From Linyphia triangularis (Eukaryota > Arthropoda > Arachnida > Araneae > Linyphiidae): DNA of 64,000 nucleotides. Shown here piece after piece: positions 23,301 to 36,000 of the stretch (positions are counted from its first letter, which is position 1; each line of letters opens with the position of its first letter). The stretch covers positions 921,429 through 985,428 of the forward strand of contig CAXBTE010000036.1 of the NCBI GenBank assembly GCA_963978545.1, in the 5' to 3' direction. The translations under genes and the position numbers were made by a program. The notes below the pieces were generated by a model that did no database searches, was not told the origin of the DNA, and saw nothing but the letters and a program-made list of their open reading frames with translations.

Positions 23301-24289
23301 GGCATTTTTTTTGACGTTTTATGAGAAAAGTGCTAAGTGTAGATTGATTGATGTTTTTGAACAAAAAACTAGCTTGTATTACAATTTAATTCTAAATTGA
23401 TACAATACTGGGAAAAATTGCTATTTTTGAACCTTTTTTCAGTTTTTGACCCAAAGATTTCCAAACACCCTTTTTTCATGTTTCATGAGAAAAGCTCTAA
23501 TTATAATATGATTGCAATTTTTGAGTAAGAAACTGTATTGCCTAGGCCTTAAGGTTCAAAACTATTAAATACAAGTGAAATTAGCTAATTTTAAGCATTT
23601 TTTTTACTTTTCGAAAAAAACTTTTTTTCCGTTTTTACACGTTTCATGAGAAAATCTCTGATTTAAGAATGATTGCAGTTTCTTATCAAACAACTGCAAT
23701 TATTGAGAATTTAAATCTGAAATTACTAAATACTAGTGCTCTTAGGGGTTTTTGATCATTGTATTATTTTGCGACAGAGCAAATTGCGTTCACACTTTCT
23801 GAACGTCACTTTAGAAAAGTTCTATTTCCAAAATGATTGAAGTATTTATGTTAAAAACTAGTCTGCAGAGTAGTTGAAGTTTAAAATTATGAAATACTAG
23901 CGAAAATATATTTTTTGAAATTTTTTTAATTTTCGAAACAAAGATTTTAAAAGGCATTTTTTTGACGTTTTTTTAGAAAAGTGCTAAGAGTAGAATGATT
24001 GATGTTTTTGAATAAAAAACTAGCTTGTATAACAATTCAATTCTAAATTGATACAATACTTGGAAAAATTGCTATTTTTGAACCTTTTTTCAGTTTTTGA
24101 CCCAAAGATTTCCAAACACCCTTTTTTCATGTTTCATGAGAAAAGCTCTAATTATAATATGATTGCAATTTTTGAGTAAGAAACTGTATTCCCTAGGCTT
24201 TAAGGTTCAAAACTATTAAATACAAGTGAAATTAGCTAATTTTAATCATTTTTTTTACTTTTCGAAAAAAACTTTTTTTCCGTTTTTAC
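20370..24289 (+). repeat. Q copies 20-25: a three-copy block of 1960 bp in tandem duplicate
   Basis: Copy starts: 20370, 21025, 21679, then 22330, 22985, 23639. The lengths 655, 654, 651 repeat exactly. Private variants recur at an offset of 1960 bp: atactt followed by ggaaaaatt (near 22097 and 24057) and aaatttgaaattac (near 22404 and 24364). Copies 22 and 25 are chimeras, type II at the start of C and type I from the second half of C onward. Partial homology at the same offset extends from about 20140 to 24510. Confidence 0.9.
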
Positions 24290-27200
24290 ACGTTTCATGA
24301 GAAAATCTCTGATTTAAGAATGATTGCAGTTTCTTATCAAACAACTGCAATTATTGAGAATTTAAATTTGAAATTACTAAATACTAGTGCTCTTAGGGGT
24401 TTTTGATCATTGTATTATTTTGCGACAGAGCAAATTGCGTTCACACTTTCTGAACGTCACTTTAGAAAAGTTCTATTTCCAAAATGATTGAAGTATTTAT
24501 GTTAAAAACTAGTCTGCAGAGTAGTTGAAGTTTAAAATTATGAAATACTAGCGAAAATATCTTTTTTGAAATTTTTTTAATTTTCGAAACAAAGATTTTA
24601 AAAGGCATTTTTTTGACGTTTTTTTAGAAAAGTGCTAAGAGTAGAATGATTGATGTTTTTGAATAAAAACTAGCTTGTATAACAATTCAATTCTAAATTG
24701 ATACAATACTGGGAAAATTTGCTATTTTTGAACTTTTTTTCAGTTTTTGACCCAAAGATTTCCAAACATCCTTTTTTCATGTTTCATGAGAAAAGCTCTA
24801 ATTATACAATGATTGCAATTTTTGAGTAAGAAACTGTATTGCCTAGGCCTTAAGGTTCAAAACTATTAAATACAAGTGAAATTAGCTAATTTTAAGCATT
24901 TTTTTTACTTTTCGAAAAAAACTTTTTTTCCGTTTTTACATGTTTCATGAGAAAATCTCTGATTTAAGAATGATTGCATTTTCTTATCAAACAACTGCAA
25001 TTATTGAGAATTTAAATCTGAAATTACTAAATACTAGTGCTCTTAGGGGTTTTTGATCATTGTATTATTTTGCGACAGAGCAAATTGCGTTCACACTTTC
25101 TGAACGTCACTTTAGAAAAATTCTATTTCCAAAATGATTGAAGTATTTATGTTAAAAACTAGTCTGCATAGTAGCTAAAGTTTAAAATTATGAAATACTA
25201 GCGAAAATATCTTTTTTTGAAATTTCTTTTAGTTTTCGAAATAAAGATTTTAAAAGGCATTTTTTTGACGTTTTATGAGAAAAGTGCTAAGTGTAGATTG
25301 ATTGATGTTTTTGAACAAAAAACTAGCTTGTATTACAATTTAATTCTAAATTGATACAATACTGGGAAAAATTGCTATTTTTGAACCTTTTTTCAGTTTT
25401 TGACCCAAAGATTTCCAAACACCCTTTTTTCATGTTTCATGAGAAAAGCTCTAATTATAATATGATTGCAATTTTTGAGTAAGAAACTGTATTGCCTAGG
25501 CCTTAAGGTTCAAAACTATTAAATACAAGTGAAATTAGCTAATTTTAAGCATTTTTTTCACTTTTCGAAAAAAACTTTTTTTCCGTTTTTACACGTTTCA
25601 TGAGAAAATCTCTGATTTAAGAATGATTGCAGTTTCTTATCAAACAACTGCAATTATTGAGAATTTAAATCTGAAATTACTAAATACTAGTGCTCTTAGG
25701 GGTTTTTGATCATTGTATTATTTTGCGACAGAGCAAATTGCGTTCACACTTTCTGAACGTCACTTTAGAAAAGTTCTATTTCCAAAATGATTGAAGTATT
25801 TATGTTAAAAACTAGTCTGCATAGTAGTTGAAGTTTAAAATTATGAAATACTAGCGAAAATATCTTTTTTTGAAATTTTTTTAATTTTCGAAACAAAGAT
25901 TTTAAAAGGCATTTTTTTGACGTTTTTTTAGAAAAGTGCTAAGAGTAGAATGATTGATGTTTTTGAATAAAAAACTAGCTTGTATAACAATTCAATTCTA
26001 AATTGATACAATACTGGGAAAATTTGCTATTTTTGAACTTTTTTTCAGTTTTTGACCCAAAGATTTCCAAACATCCTTTTTTCATGTTTCATGAGAAAAG
26101 ATCTAATTATACAATGATTGCAATTTTTGAGTAAGAAACTGTATTGCCTAGGCCTTAAGGTTCAAAACTATTAAATACAAGTGAAATTAGCTAATTTTAA
26201 TCATTTTTTTTACTTTTCGAAAAAAACTTTTTTTCCGTTTTTACACGTTTCATGAGAAAATCTCTGATTTAAGAATGATTGCAGTTTCTTATCAAACAAC
26301 TGCAATTATTGAGAATTTAAATCTGAAATTACTAAATACCAGTGCTCTTAGGGGTTTTTGATCATTGTATTATTTTGCGACAGAGCAAATTGCGTTCACA
26401 CTTTCTGAACGTCACTTTAGAAAAGTTCTATTTCCAAAATGATTGAAGTATTTATGTTAAAAACTAGTCTGCAGAGTAGTTGAAGTTTAAAATTATGAAA
26501 TACTAGCGAAAATATCTTTTTTGAAATTTTTTTAATTTTCGAAACAAAGATTTTAAAAGGCATTTTTTTGACGTTTTTTTAGAAAAGTGCTAAGAGTAGA
26601 ATGATTGATGTTTTTGAATAAAAAACTAGCTTGTATAACAATTCAATTCTAAATTGATACAATACTGGGAAAATTTGCTATTTTTGAACTTTTTTTCAGT
26701 TTTTGACCCAAAGATTTCCAAACATCCTTTTTTCATGTTTCATGAGAAAAGCTCTAATTATACAATGATTGCAATTTTTGAGTAAGAAACTGTATTGCCT
26801 AGGCCTTAAGGTACAAAACTATTAAATACAAGTGAAATTAGCTAATTTTAAGCATTTTTTTTACTTTTCGAAAAAAACATTTTATCCGTTTTTACATGTT
26901 TCATGAGAAAATCTCTGATTTAAGAATGATTGCAATTTCTTATCAAACAACTGCAATTATTGAGAATTTAAATCTGAAATTACTAAATACTAGTGCTCTT
27001 AGGGGTTTTTGATCATTGTATTATTTTGCGACAGAGCAAATTGCGTTCACACTTTCTGAACGTCACTTTAGAAAAATTCTATTTCCAAAATGATTGAAGT
27101 ATTTATGTTAAAAACTAGTCTGCATAGTAGTTGAAGTTTAAAATTATGAAATACTAGCGAAAATATCTTTTTTTGAAATTTTATTTAGTTTTCGAAATAA

Positions 27201-27548
27201 AGATTTTAAAAGGCATTTTTTTGACGTTTTATGAGAAAAGTGCTAAGTGTAGATTGATTGATATTTTTGAACAAAAAACTAGCTTGTATTACAATTTAAT
27301 TCTAAATTGATACAATACTGGGAAAAATTGCTATTTTTGAACCTTTTTTCAGTTTTTGACCCAAAGATTTCCAAACACCCTTTTTTCATGTTTCATGAGA
27401 AAAGCTCTAATTATAATATGATTGCAATTTTTGAGTAAGAAACTGTATTCCCTAGGCTTTAAGGTTCAAAACTATTAAATACAAGTGAAATTATCTAATT
27501 TTAAGCATTTTTTTTACTTTTCGAAAAAAACTTTTTTTCCGTTTTTAC
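24290..27548 (+). repeat. Q copies 26-30
   Basis: Copy starts: 24290, 24940, 25593, 26245, 26896. Copies 26, 28 and 29 are type II; 27 and 30 are type I. This is the densest cluster of type II copies. Copy 26 has one A fewer in gaataaaaactagc. Copies 28 and 29 repeat the agatctaatt and taccagtgc variants of copies 3 and 4. The D subunit of copy 29 carries aaaaaacattttatccg, a private variant. Confidence 0.87.
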
Positions 27549-30500
27549 ACGTTTCATGAGAAAATCTCTGATTTAAGAATGATTGCAGTTTCTTATCAAA
27601 CCACTGCAATTATTGAGAATTTAAATCTGAAATTACTAAATACTAGTGCTCTTAGGGGTTTTGATCATTGTATTATTTTGCGACAGAGCAAATTGCGTTC
27701 ACACTTTCTGAACGTCACTTTAGAAAAGTTCTATTTTCAAAATGATTGAAGTATTTATGTTAAAAACTAGTCTGCATAGTAGTTGAAGTTTAAAATTATG
27801 AAATACTACCGAAAATATCTTTTTTTGACATTTTTTGAATTTTCGAAACAAAGATTTTAAAAGGCATTTTTTTTTACGTTTTTTTAGAAAAGTGCTAAGA
27901 GTAGAATGATTGATGTTTTTGAATAAAAAACTAGCTTGTATTACAATTCAATTCTAAATTGATACAATACTGGGAAAATTTGCTATTTTTGAACTTTATT
28001 TCAGTTTTTGACCCAAAGATTTCCAAACATCCTTTTTTCATGTTTCATGAGAAAAGCTCTAATTATACAATGATAGCAATTTTTGAGTAAGAAACTGTAT
28101 TTCCTAGGCCTTAAGGTTCAAAACTATTAAATACAAGTGAAATTAGCTAATTTTAAGCATTTTTTTTATTTTTCGAAAAAAACTTTTTTTCCGTTTTTAC
28201 ATGTTTCATGAGAAAATCTCTGATTTAAGAATGATTGCAGTTTCATATTAAACAACTGCAATTATTGAGAATTTAAATCTGAAATTACTAAATACTAGTG
28301 CTATTAGGGGTTTTTGATCATTGTATTATTTTGCGACAGAGCAAATTGCGTTCACACTTTCTGAACTTCACTTTAGAAAAGTTCTATTTCCGAAATGATT
28401 GAAATATTTATGTTAAAAACTATTCTGCATAGTAGTTGAAGTTTAAAATTATGAAATACTAGCGAAAATATCTTTTTTTGAAATTTTTTTTAGTTTTCGA
28501 AATAAAGATTTTAAAAGGCATTTTTTTGACGTTTTATGAGAAAAGTGCTAAGTGTAGATTGATTGATGTTTTTGAACAAAAAACTAGCTTGTATTACAAT
28601 TTAATTCTAAATTGATACAATACTGGGAAAAATTGCTATTTTTGAACCTTTTTTCAGTTTTTGACCCAAAGATTTCCAAACACCCTTTTTTCATGTTTCA
28701 TGAGAAAAGCTCTAATTATAATATGATTGCAATTTTTGAGTAAGAAACTGTATTCCCTAGGCTTTAAGGTTCAAAACTACTAAATACAAGTGAAATTAGC
28801 TAATTTTAAGCATTTTTTTTACTTTTCGAAAAAAACTTTTTTTCCGTTTTTACACGTTTCATGAGAAAATCTCTGATTTAAGAATGATTGCAGTTTCTTA
28901 TCAAACAACTGCAATTATTGAGAATTTAAATCTGAAATTACTAAATACTAGTGCTCTTAGGGGTTTTTGATCATTGTATTATTTTGCGACAGAGCAAATT
29001 GCGTTCACACTTTCTGAACGTCACTTTAGAAAAGTTCTATTTCCAAAATGATTGAAGTATTTATGTTAAAAACTAGTCTGCATAGTAGTTGAAGTTTAAA
29101 ATTATGAAATACTAGCGAAAATATCTTTTTTTGAAATTTTTTTTAGTTTTCGAAATAAAGATTTTAAAAGGCATTTTTTTGACGTTTTATGAGAAAAGTG
29201 CTAAGTGTAGATTGATTGATGTTTTTGAACAAAAAACTAGCTTGTATTACAATTTAATTCTAAATTGATACAATACTGGGAAAAATTGCTATTTTTGAAC
29301 CTTTTTTCAGTTTTTGACCCAAAGATTTCCAAACACCCTTTTTTCATGTTTCATGAGAAAAGCTCTAATTATAATATGATTGCAATTTTTGAGTAAGAAA
29401 CTGTATTCCCTAGGCTTTAAGGTTCAAAACTACTAAATACAAGTGAAATTAGCTAATTTTAAGCATTTTTTTTACTTTTCGAAAAAAACTTTTTTTCCGT
29501 TTTTACACGTTTCATGAGAAAATCTCTGATTTAAGAATGATTGCAGTTTCTTATCAAACAACTGCAATTATTGAGAATTTAAATCTGAAATTACTAAATA
29601 CTAGTGCTCTTAGGGGTTTTTGATCATTGTATTATTTTGCGACAGATCAAATTGCGTTCACACTTTCTGAACGTCACTTTAGAAAAGTTCTATTTCCAAA
29701 ATGATTGAAGTATTTATGTTAAAAACTAGTCTGCATAGTAGTTGAAGTTTAAAATTATGAAATACTAGCGAAAATATCTTTTTTTGAAATTTTTTTTAGT
29801 TTTCGAAATAAAGATTTTAAAAGGCATTTTTTTGACGTTTTATGAGAAAAGTGCTAAGTGTAGATTGATTGATGTTTTTGAACAAAAAACTAGCTTGTAT
29901 TACAATTTAATTCTAAATTGATACAATACTGGGAAAAATTGCTATTTTTGAACCTTTTTTCAGTTTTTGACCCAAAGATTTCCAAACACCCTTTTTTCAT
30001 GTTTCATGAGAAAAGCTCTAATTATAATATGATTGCAATTTTTGAGTAAGAAACTGTATTGCCTAGGCCTTAAGGTTCAAAACTATTAAATACAAGTGAA
30101 ATTAGCTAATTTTAAGCATTTTTTTCACTTTTCGAAAAACCTTTTTTCCGTTTTTACACATTTCATGAGAAAATCTCTGATTTAAGAATGATTGCAGTTT
30201 CTTATCAAACAACTGCAATTATTGAGAATTTAAATCTGAAATTACTAAATACTAGTGCTCTTAGGGGTTTTTGATCATTGTATTATTTTGCGACAGAGCA
30301 AATTGCGTTCACACTTTCTGAACGTCACTTTAGAAAAGTTCTATTTCCAAAATGATTGAAGTATTTATGTTAAAAACTAGTCTGCATAGTAGTTGAAGTT
30401 TAAAATTATGAAATACTAGCGAAAATATCTTTTTTTGACATTTTTTTTAGTTTTCGAAATAAAGATTTTAAAAGGCATTTTTTTGACGTTTTATGAGAAA

Positions 30501-32769
30501 AATGCTAAGTGTAGATTGATTGATGTTTTTGAACAAAAAACTAGCTTGTATTACAATTTAATTCTAAATTGATACAATACTGGGAAAAATTGCTATTTTT
30601 GAACCTTTTTTCAGTTTTTGACCCAAAGATTTCCAAACACCCTTTTTTCATGTTTCATGAGAAAAGCTCTAATTATAATATGATTGCAATTTTTGAGTAA
30701 GAAACTGTATTGCCTAGGCCTTAAGGTTCAAAACTATTAAATACAAGTGAAATTAGCTAATTTTAAGCATTTTTTTTACTTTTCGAAAAAAACTTTTTTT
30801 CCGTTTTTACACGTTTCATGAGAAAATCTCTGATTTAAGAATGATTGCAGTTTCTTATCAAACAACTGCAATTATTGAGAATTTAAATCTGAAATTACTA
30901 AATACTAGTGCTCTTAGGGGTTTTTGATCATTGTATTATTTTGCGACAGAGCAAATTGCGTTCACACTTTCTGAACGTCACTTTAGAAAAGTTCTATTTT
31001 CAAAATGATTGAAGTATTTATGTTAAAAACTAGTCTGCATAGTAGTTGAAGTTTAAAATTATGAAATACTAGCGAAAATATCTTTTTTTGAAATTTTATT
31101 TAGTTTTCGAAATAAAGATTTTAAAAGGCATTTTTTTGACGTTTTATGAGAAAAGTGCTAAGTGTAGATTGATTGATGTTTTTGAACAAAAAACTAGCTT
31201 GTATTACAATTTAATTCTAAATTGATACAATACTGGGAAAAATTGCTATTTTTGAACCTTTTTTCAGTTTTTGACCCAAAGATTTCCAATCACCCTTTTT
31301 TCATGTTTCATGAGAAAAGCTCTAATTATAATATGATTGCAATTTTTGAGTAAGAAACTGTATTGCCTAGGCCTTAAGATTCAAAACTATTAAATACAAG
31401 TGAAATTATCTAATTTTAAGCATTTTTTTTACTTTTCGAAAAAAACTTTTTTTCCGTTTTTACACGTTTAATGAGAAAATCTCTGATTTAAGAATGATTG
31501 CAGTTTCTTATCAAACAACTGCAATTATTGAGAATTTAAATCTGAAATTACTAAATACTAGTGCTCTTAGGGGTTTTTGAACATTGTATTATTTTGCGAC
31601 AGAGCAAATTGCGTTCACACTTTCTGAACGTCACTTTAGAAAAGTTCTATTTCCAAAATAATTGAAGTATTTATGTTAAAAACTAGTCTGCATAGTAGTT
31701 GAAGTTTAAAATTATGAAATACTAGCGAAAATATCTTTTTTTGAAATTTTTTTTAGTTTTTGAAATAAAGATTTTAAAAGGCATTTTTTTGACGTTTTAT
31801 GAGAAAAGTGCTAAGTGTAGATTGATTGATGTTTTTGAACAAAAAACTAGCTTGTATTACAATTTAATTGTAAATTGATACAATACTGGGAAAAATTGCT
31901 ATTTTTGAAAATTTTTTCAGTTTTTGACGCAAAGATTTCCAAACACCCTTTTTTCATGTTTCATGAGAAAAGCTCTAATTATAATATGATTGCAATTTTT
32001 GAGTAAGAAACTGTATTCCCTAGGCTTTAAGGTTCAAAACTATTAAATACAAGTGAAATTAGCTAATTTTAAGCATTTTTTTTACTTTTCGAAAAAAACT
32101 TTTTTTCCGTTTTTACACGTTTCATGAGAAAATCTCTGATTTAAGAATGATTGCAGTTTCTTATCAAACAACTGCAATTATTGAGAATTTAAATCTGAAA
32201 TTACTAAATACTAGTGCTCTTAGGGGTTTTTGATCATTGTACTATTTTGCGACAGAGCAAATTGCGTTCACACTTTCTGAACGTCACTTTAGAAAAGTTC
32301 TATTTTCAAAATGATTGAAGTATTTATGTTAAAAACTAGTCTGCATAGTAGTTGAAGTTTAAAATTATGAAATACTACCGAAAATATCTTTTTTTGACAT
32401 TTTTTGAATTTTCGAAACAAAGATTTTAAAAGGCATTTTTTTTTACGTTTTTTTAGAAAAGTGCTAAGAGTAGAATGATTGATGTTTTTGAATAAAAAAC
32501 TAGCTTGTATTACAATTCAATTCTAAATTGATACAATACTGGGAAAATTTGCTATTTTTGAACTTTATTTCAGTTTTTGACCCAAAGATTTCCAAACATC
32601 CTTTTTTCATGTTTCATGAGAAAAGCTCTAATTATACAATGATAGCAATTTTTGAGTAAGAAACTGTATTGCCTAGGCCTTAAGGTTCAAAACTATTAAA
32701 TACAAGTGAAATTAGCTAATTTTAAGCATTTTTTTTACTTTTCGAAAAAAACTTTTTTTCCGTTTTTAC
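27549..32769 (+). repeat. Q copies 31-38
   Basis: Copy starts: 27549, 28201, 28854, 29507, 30158, 30811, 31464, 32117. Copy 31 is X, 32 is Y and 38 is X; the rest are type I. Markers: aaaccactgc and ggggttttgatc in copy 31, cgaaaaaccttttttccg at the end of copy 34, ccaatcaccc in 36, and taattgtaaattg with gaaaattttttcag in 37. The last three reappear in the same order in copies 63, 66 and 68, about 19-20 kb to the right. Confidence 0.87.
27805..28431 (+). repeat. X-Y cassette 3 (copies 31/32)
   Basis: Same marker set. The X copy has the sub-variant gtatttcctaggcc and catttttttttatttttcg, shared with copies 1, 69, 73 and 76 but not with cassettes 1, 2, 4, 5 and 6. Confidence 0.87.
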
Positions 32770-33002
32770 ATGTTTCATGAGAAAATCTCTGATTTAAGAA
32801 TGATTGCAGTTTCATATTAAACAACTGCAATTATTGAGAATTTAAATCTGAAATTACTAAATACTAGTGCTATTAGGGGTTTTTGATCATTGTATTATTT
32901 TGCGACAGAGCAAATTGCGTTCACACTTTCTGAACTTCACTTTAGAAAAGTTCTATTTCCGAAATGATTGAAATATTTATGTTAAAAACTATTCTGCATA
33001 GT
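32374..33002 (+). repeat. X-Y cassette 4 (copies 38/39)
   Basis: Same marker set with gtattgcctaggcc in X. The Y copy leads into gtattgcctacgcc, as does cassette 5, placing cassettes 4 and 5 in a five-copy duplication. Confidence 0.87.
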
Positions 33003-36000
33003 AGTTGAAGTTTAAAATTATGAAATACTAGCGAAAATATCTTTTTTTGAAATTTTTTTTAGTTTTCGAAATAAAGATTTTAAAAGGCATTTTTTTGACG
33101 TTTTATGAGAAAAGTGCTAAGTGTAGATTGATTGATGTTTTTGAACAAAAAACTAGCTTGTATTACAATTTAATTCTAAATTGATACAATACTGGGAAAA
33201 ATTGCTATTTTTGAACCTTTTTTCAGTTTTTGACCCAAAGATTTCCAAACACCCTTTTTTCATGTTTCATGAGAAAAGCTCTAATTATAATATGATTGCA
33301 ATTTTTGAGTAAGAAAGTGTATTGCCTACGCCTTAAGGTTCAAAACTATTAAATACAAGTGAAATTAGCTAATTTTAAGCATTTTTTTTACTTTTCGAAA
33401 AAAACTTTTTTTCCGTTTTTACACGTTTCATGAGAAAATCTCTGATTTAAGAATCATTGCAGTTTCTTATCAAACAACTGCAATTATTGAGAATTTAAAT
33501 CTGAAATTACTAAATACTAGTGCTCTTAGGGGTTTTTGATCATTGTATTATTTTGCGACAGAGCAAATTGCGTTCACACTTTCTGAACGTCACTTTAGAA
33601 AAGTTCTATTTCCAAAATGATTGAAGTATTTATGTTAAAAACTAGTCTGCATAGTAGTTGAAGTTTAAAATTATGAAATACTAGCGAAAATATCTTTTTT
33701 TGAAATTTTTTTTAGTTTTCGAAATAAAGATTTTAAAAGGCATTTTTTTGACGTTTTATGAGAAAAGTGCTAAGTGTAGATTGATTGATGTTTTTGAACA
33801 AAAAACTAGCTTGTATTACAATTTAATTCTAAATTGATACAATACTGGGAAAAATTGCTATTTTTGAACCTTTTTTCAGTTTTTGACCCAAAGATTTCCA
33901 AACACCCTTTTTTCATGTTTCATGAGGAAAGCTCTAATTATAATATGATTGCAATTTTTGAGTAAGAAACTGTATTGCCTAGGCTTTAAGGTTCAAAACT
34001 ATTAAATACAAGTGAAATTAGCTAATTTTAAGCATTTTTTTTTACTTTTCGAAAAAAACTTTTTTTCCGTTTTTACACGTTTCATGAGAAAATCTCTGAT
34101 TTAAGAATGATTGCAGTTTCTTATCAAACAACTGCATTTATTGAGAATTTAAATCTGAAATTACTAAATACTAGTGCTCTTAGGGGTTTTTGATCATTGT
34201 ATTATTTTGCGACAGAGCAAATTGCGTTCACACTTTCTGAACGTCACTTTAGAAAAGTTCTATTTCCAAAATGATTGAAGTATTTATGTTAAAAACTAGT
34301 CTGCAGAGTAGTTGAAGTTTAAAATTATGAAATACTAGCGAAAATATATTTTTTGAAATTTTTTTAATTTTCGAAACAAAGATTTTAAAAGGCATTTTTT
34401 TGACGTTTTTTTAGAAAAGTGCTAAGAGTAGAATGATTGATGTTTTTGAATAAAAAACAAGCTTGTATAACAATTCAATTCTAAATTGATACAATACTGG
34501 GAAAATTTGCTATTTTTGAACTTTTCTTCAGTTTTTGACCCAAAGATTTCCAAACATCCTTTTTTCATGTTTCATGAGAAAAGCTCTAATTATACAATGA
34601 TTGCAATTTTTGAGTAAGAAACTGTATTGCCTAGGCCTTAAGGTTCAAAACTATAAATACAAGTGAAATTAGCTAATTTTAAGCATTTTTTTTACTTTTC
34701 GAAAAAAACTTTTTTTCCGTTTTTACACGTTTCATGAGAAAATCTCTGATTTAAGAATGATTGCAATTTCTTATCAAACAACTGCAATTATTGAGAATTT
34801 AAATCTGAAATTACTAAATACTAGTGCTCTTAGGGGTTTTTAATCATTGTATTATTTTGCGACAGAGCAAATTGCGTTCACACTTTCTGAACGTCACTTT
34901 AGAAAAATTCTATTTCCAAAATGATTGAAGTATTTATGTTAAAAACTAGTCTGCATAGTAGCTGAAGTTAAAAATTATGAAATACTAACGAAAATATCTT
35001 TTTTTGAAATTTCTTTTAGTTTTCGAAATAAAGATTTTAAAAGGCATTTTTTTGACGTTTTATGAGAAAAGTGCTAAGTGTAGATTGATTGATGTTTTTG
35101 AACAAAAAACTAGCTTGTATTACAATTTAATTCTAAATTGATACAATACTGGGAAAAATTGCTATTTTTGAACCTTTTTTCAGTTTTTGACCCAAAGATT
35201 TCCAAACACCCTTTTTTCATGTTTCATGAGAAAAGCTCTAATTATAATATGATTGCAATTTTTGAGTAAGAAACTGTATTCCCTAGGCTTTAAGGTTCAA
35301 AACTATTAAATACAAGTGAAATTAGCTAATTTTAATCATTTTTTTTACTTTTCGAAAAAAACTTTTTTTCCGTTTTTACACGTTTCATGAGAAAATCTCT
35401 GATTTAAGAATGATTGCAGTTTCTTATCAAACAACTGCAATTATTGAGAATTTAAATCTGAAATTACTAAATACTAGTGCTCTTAGGGGTTTTTGATCAT
35501 TGTATTATTTTGCGACAGAGCAAATTGCGTTCACACTTTCTGAACGTCACTTTAGAAAAGTTCTATTTCCAAAATGATTGAAGTATTTATGTTAAAAACT
35601 AGTCTGCAGAGTAGTTGAAGTTTAAAATTATGAAATACTACCGAAAATATCTTTTTTTGACATTTTTTGAATTTTCGAAACAAAGATTTTAAAAGGCATT
35701 TTTTTTTACGTTTTTTTAGAAAAGTGCTAAGAGTAGAATGATTGATGTTTTTGAATAAAAAACTAGCTTGTATTACAATTCAATTCTAAATTGATACAAT
35801 ACTGGGAAAATTTGCTATTTTTGAACTTTATTTCAGTTTTTGACCCAAAGATTTCCAAACATCCTTTTTTCATGTTTCATGAGAAAAGCTCTAATTATAC
35901 AATGATAGCAATTTTTGAGTAAGAAACTGTATTGCCTAGGCCTTAAGGTTCAAAACTATTAAATACAAGTGAAATTAGCTAATTTTAAGCATTTTTTTTA

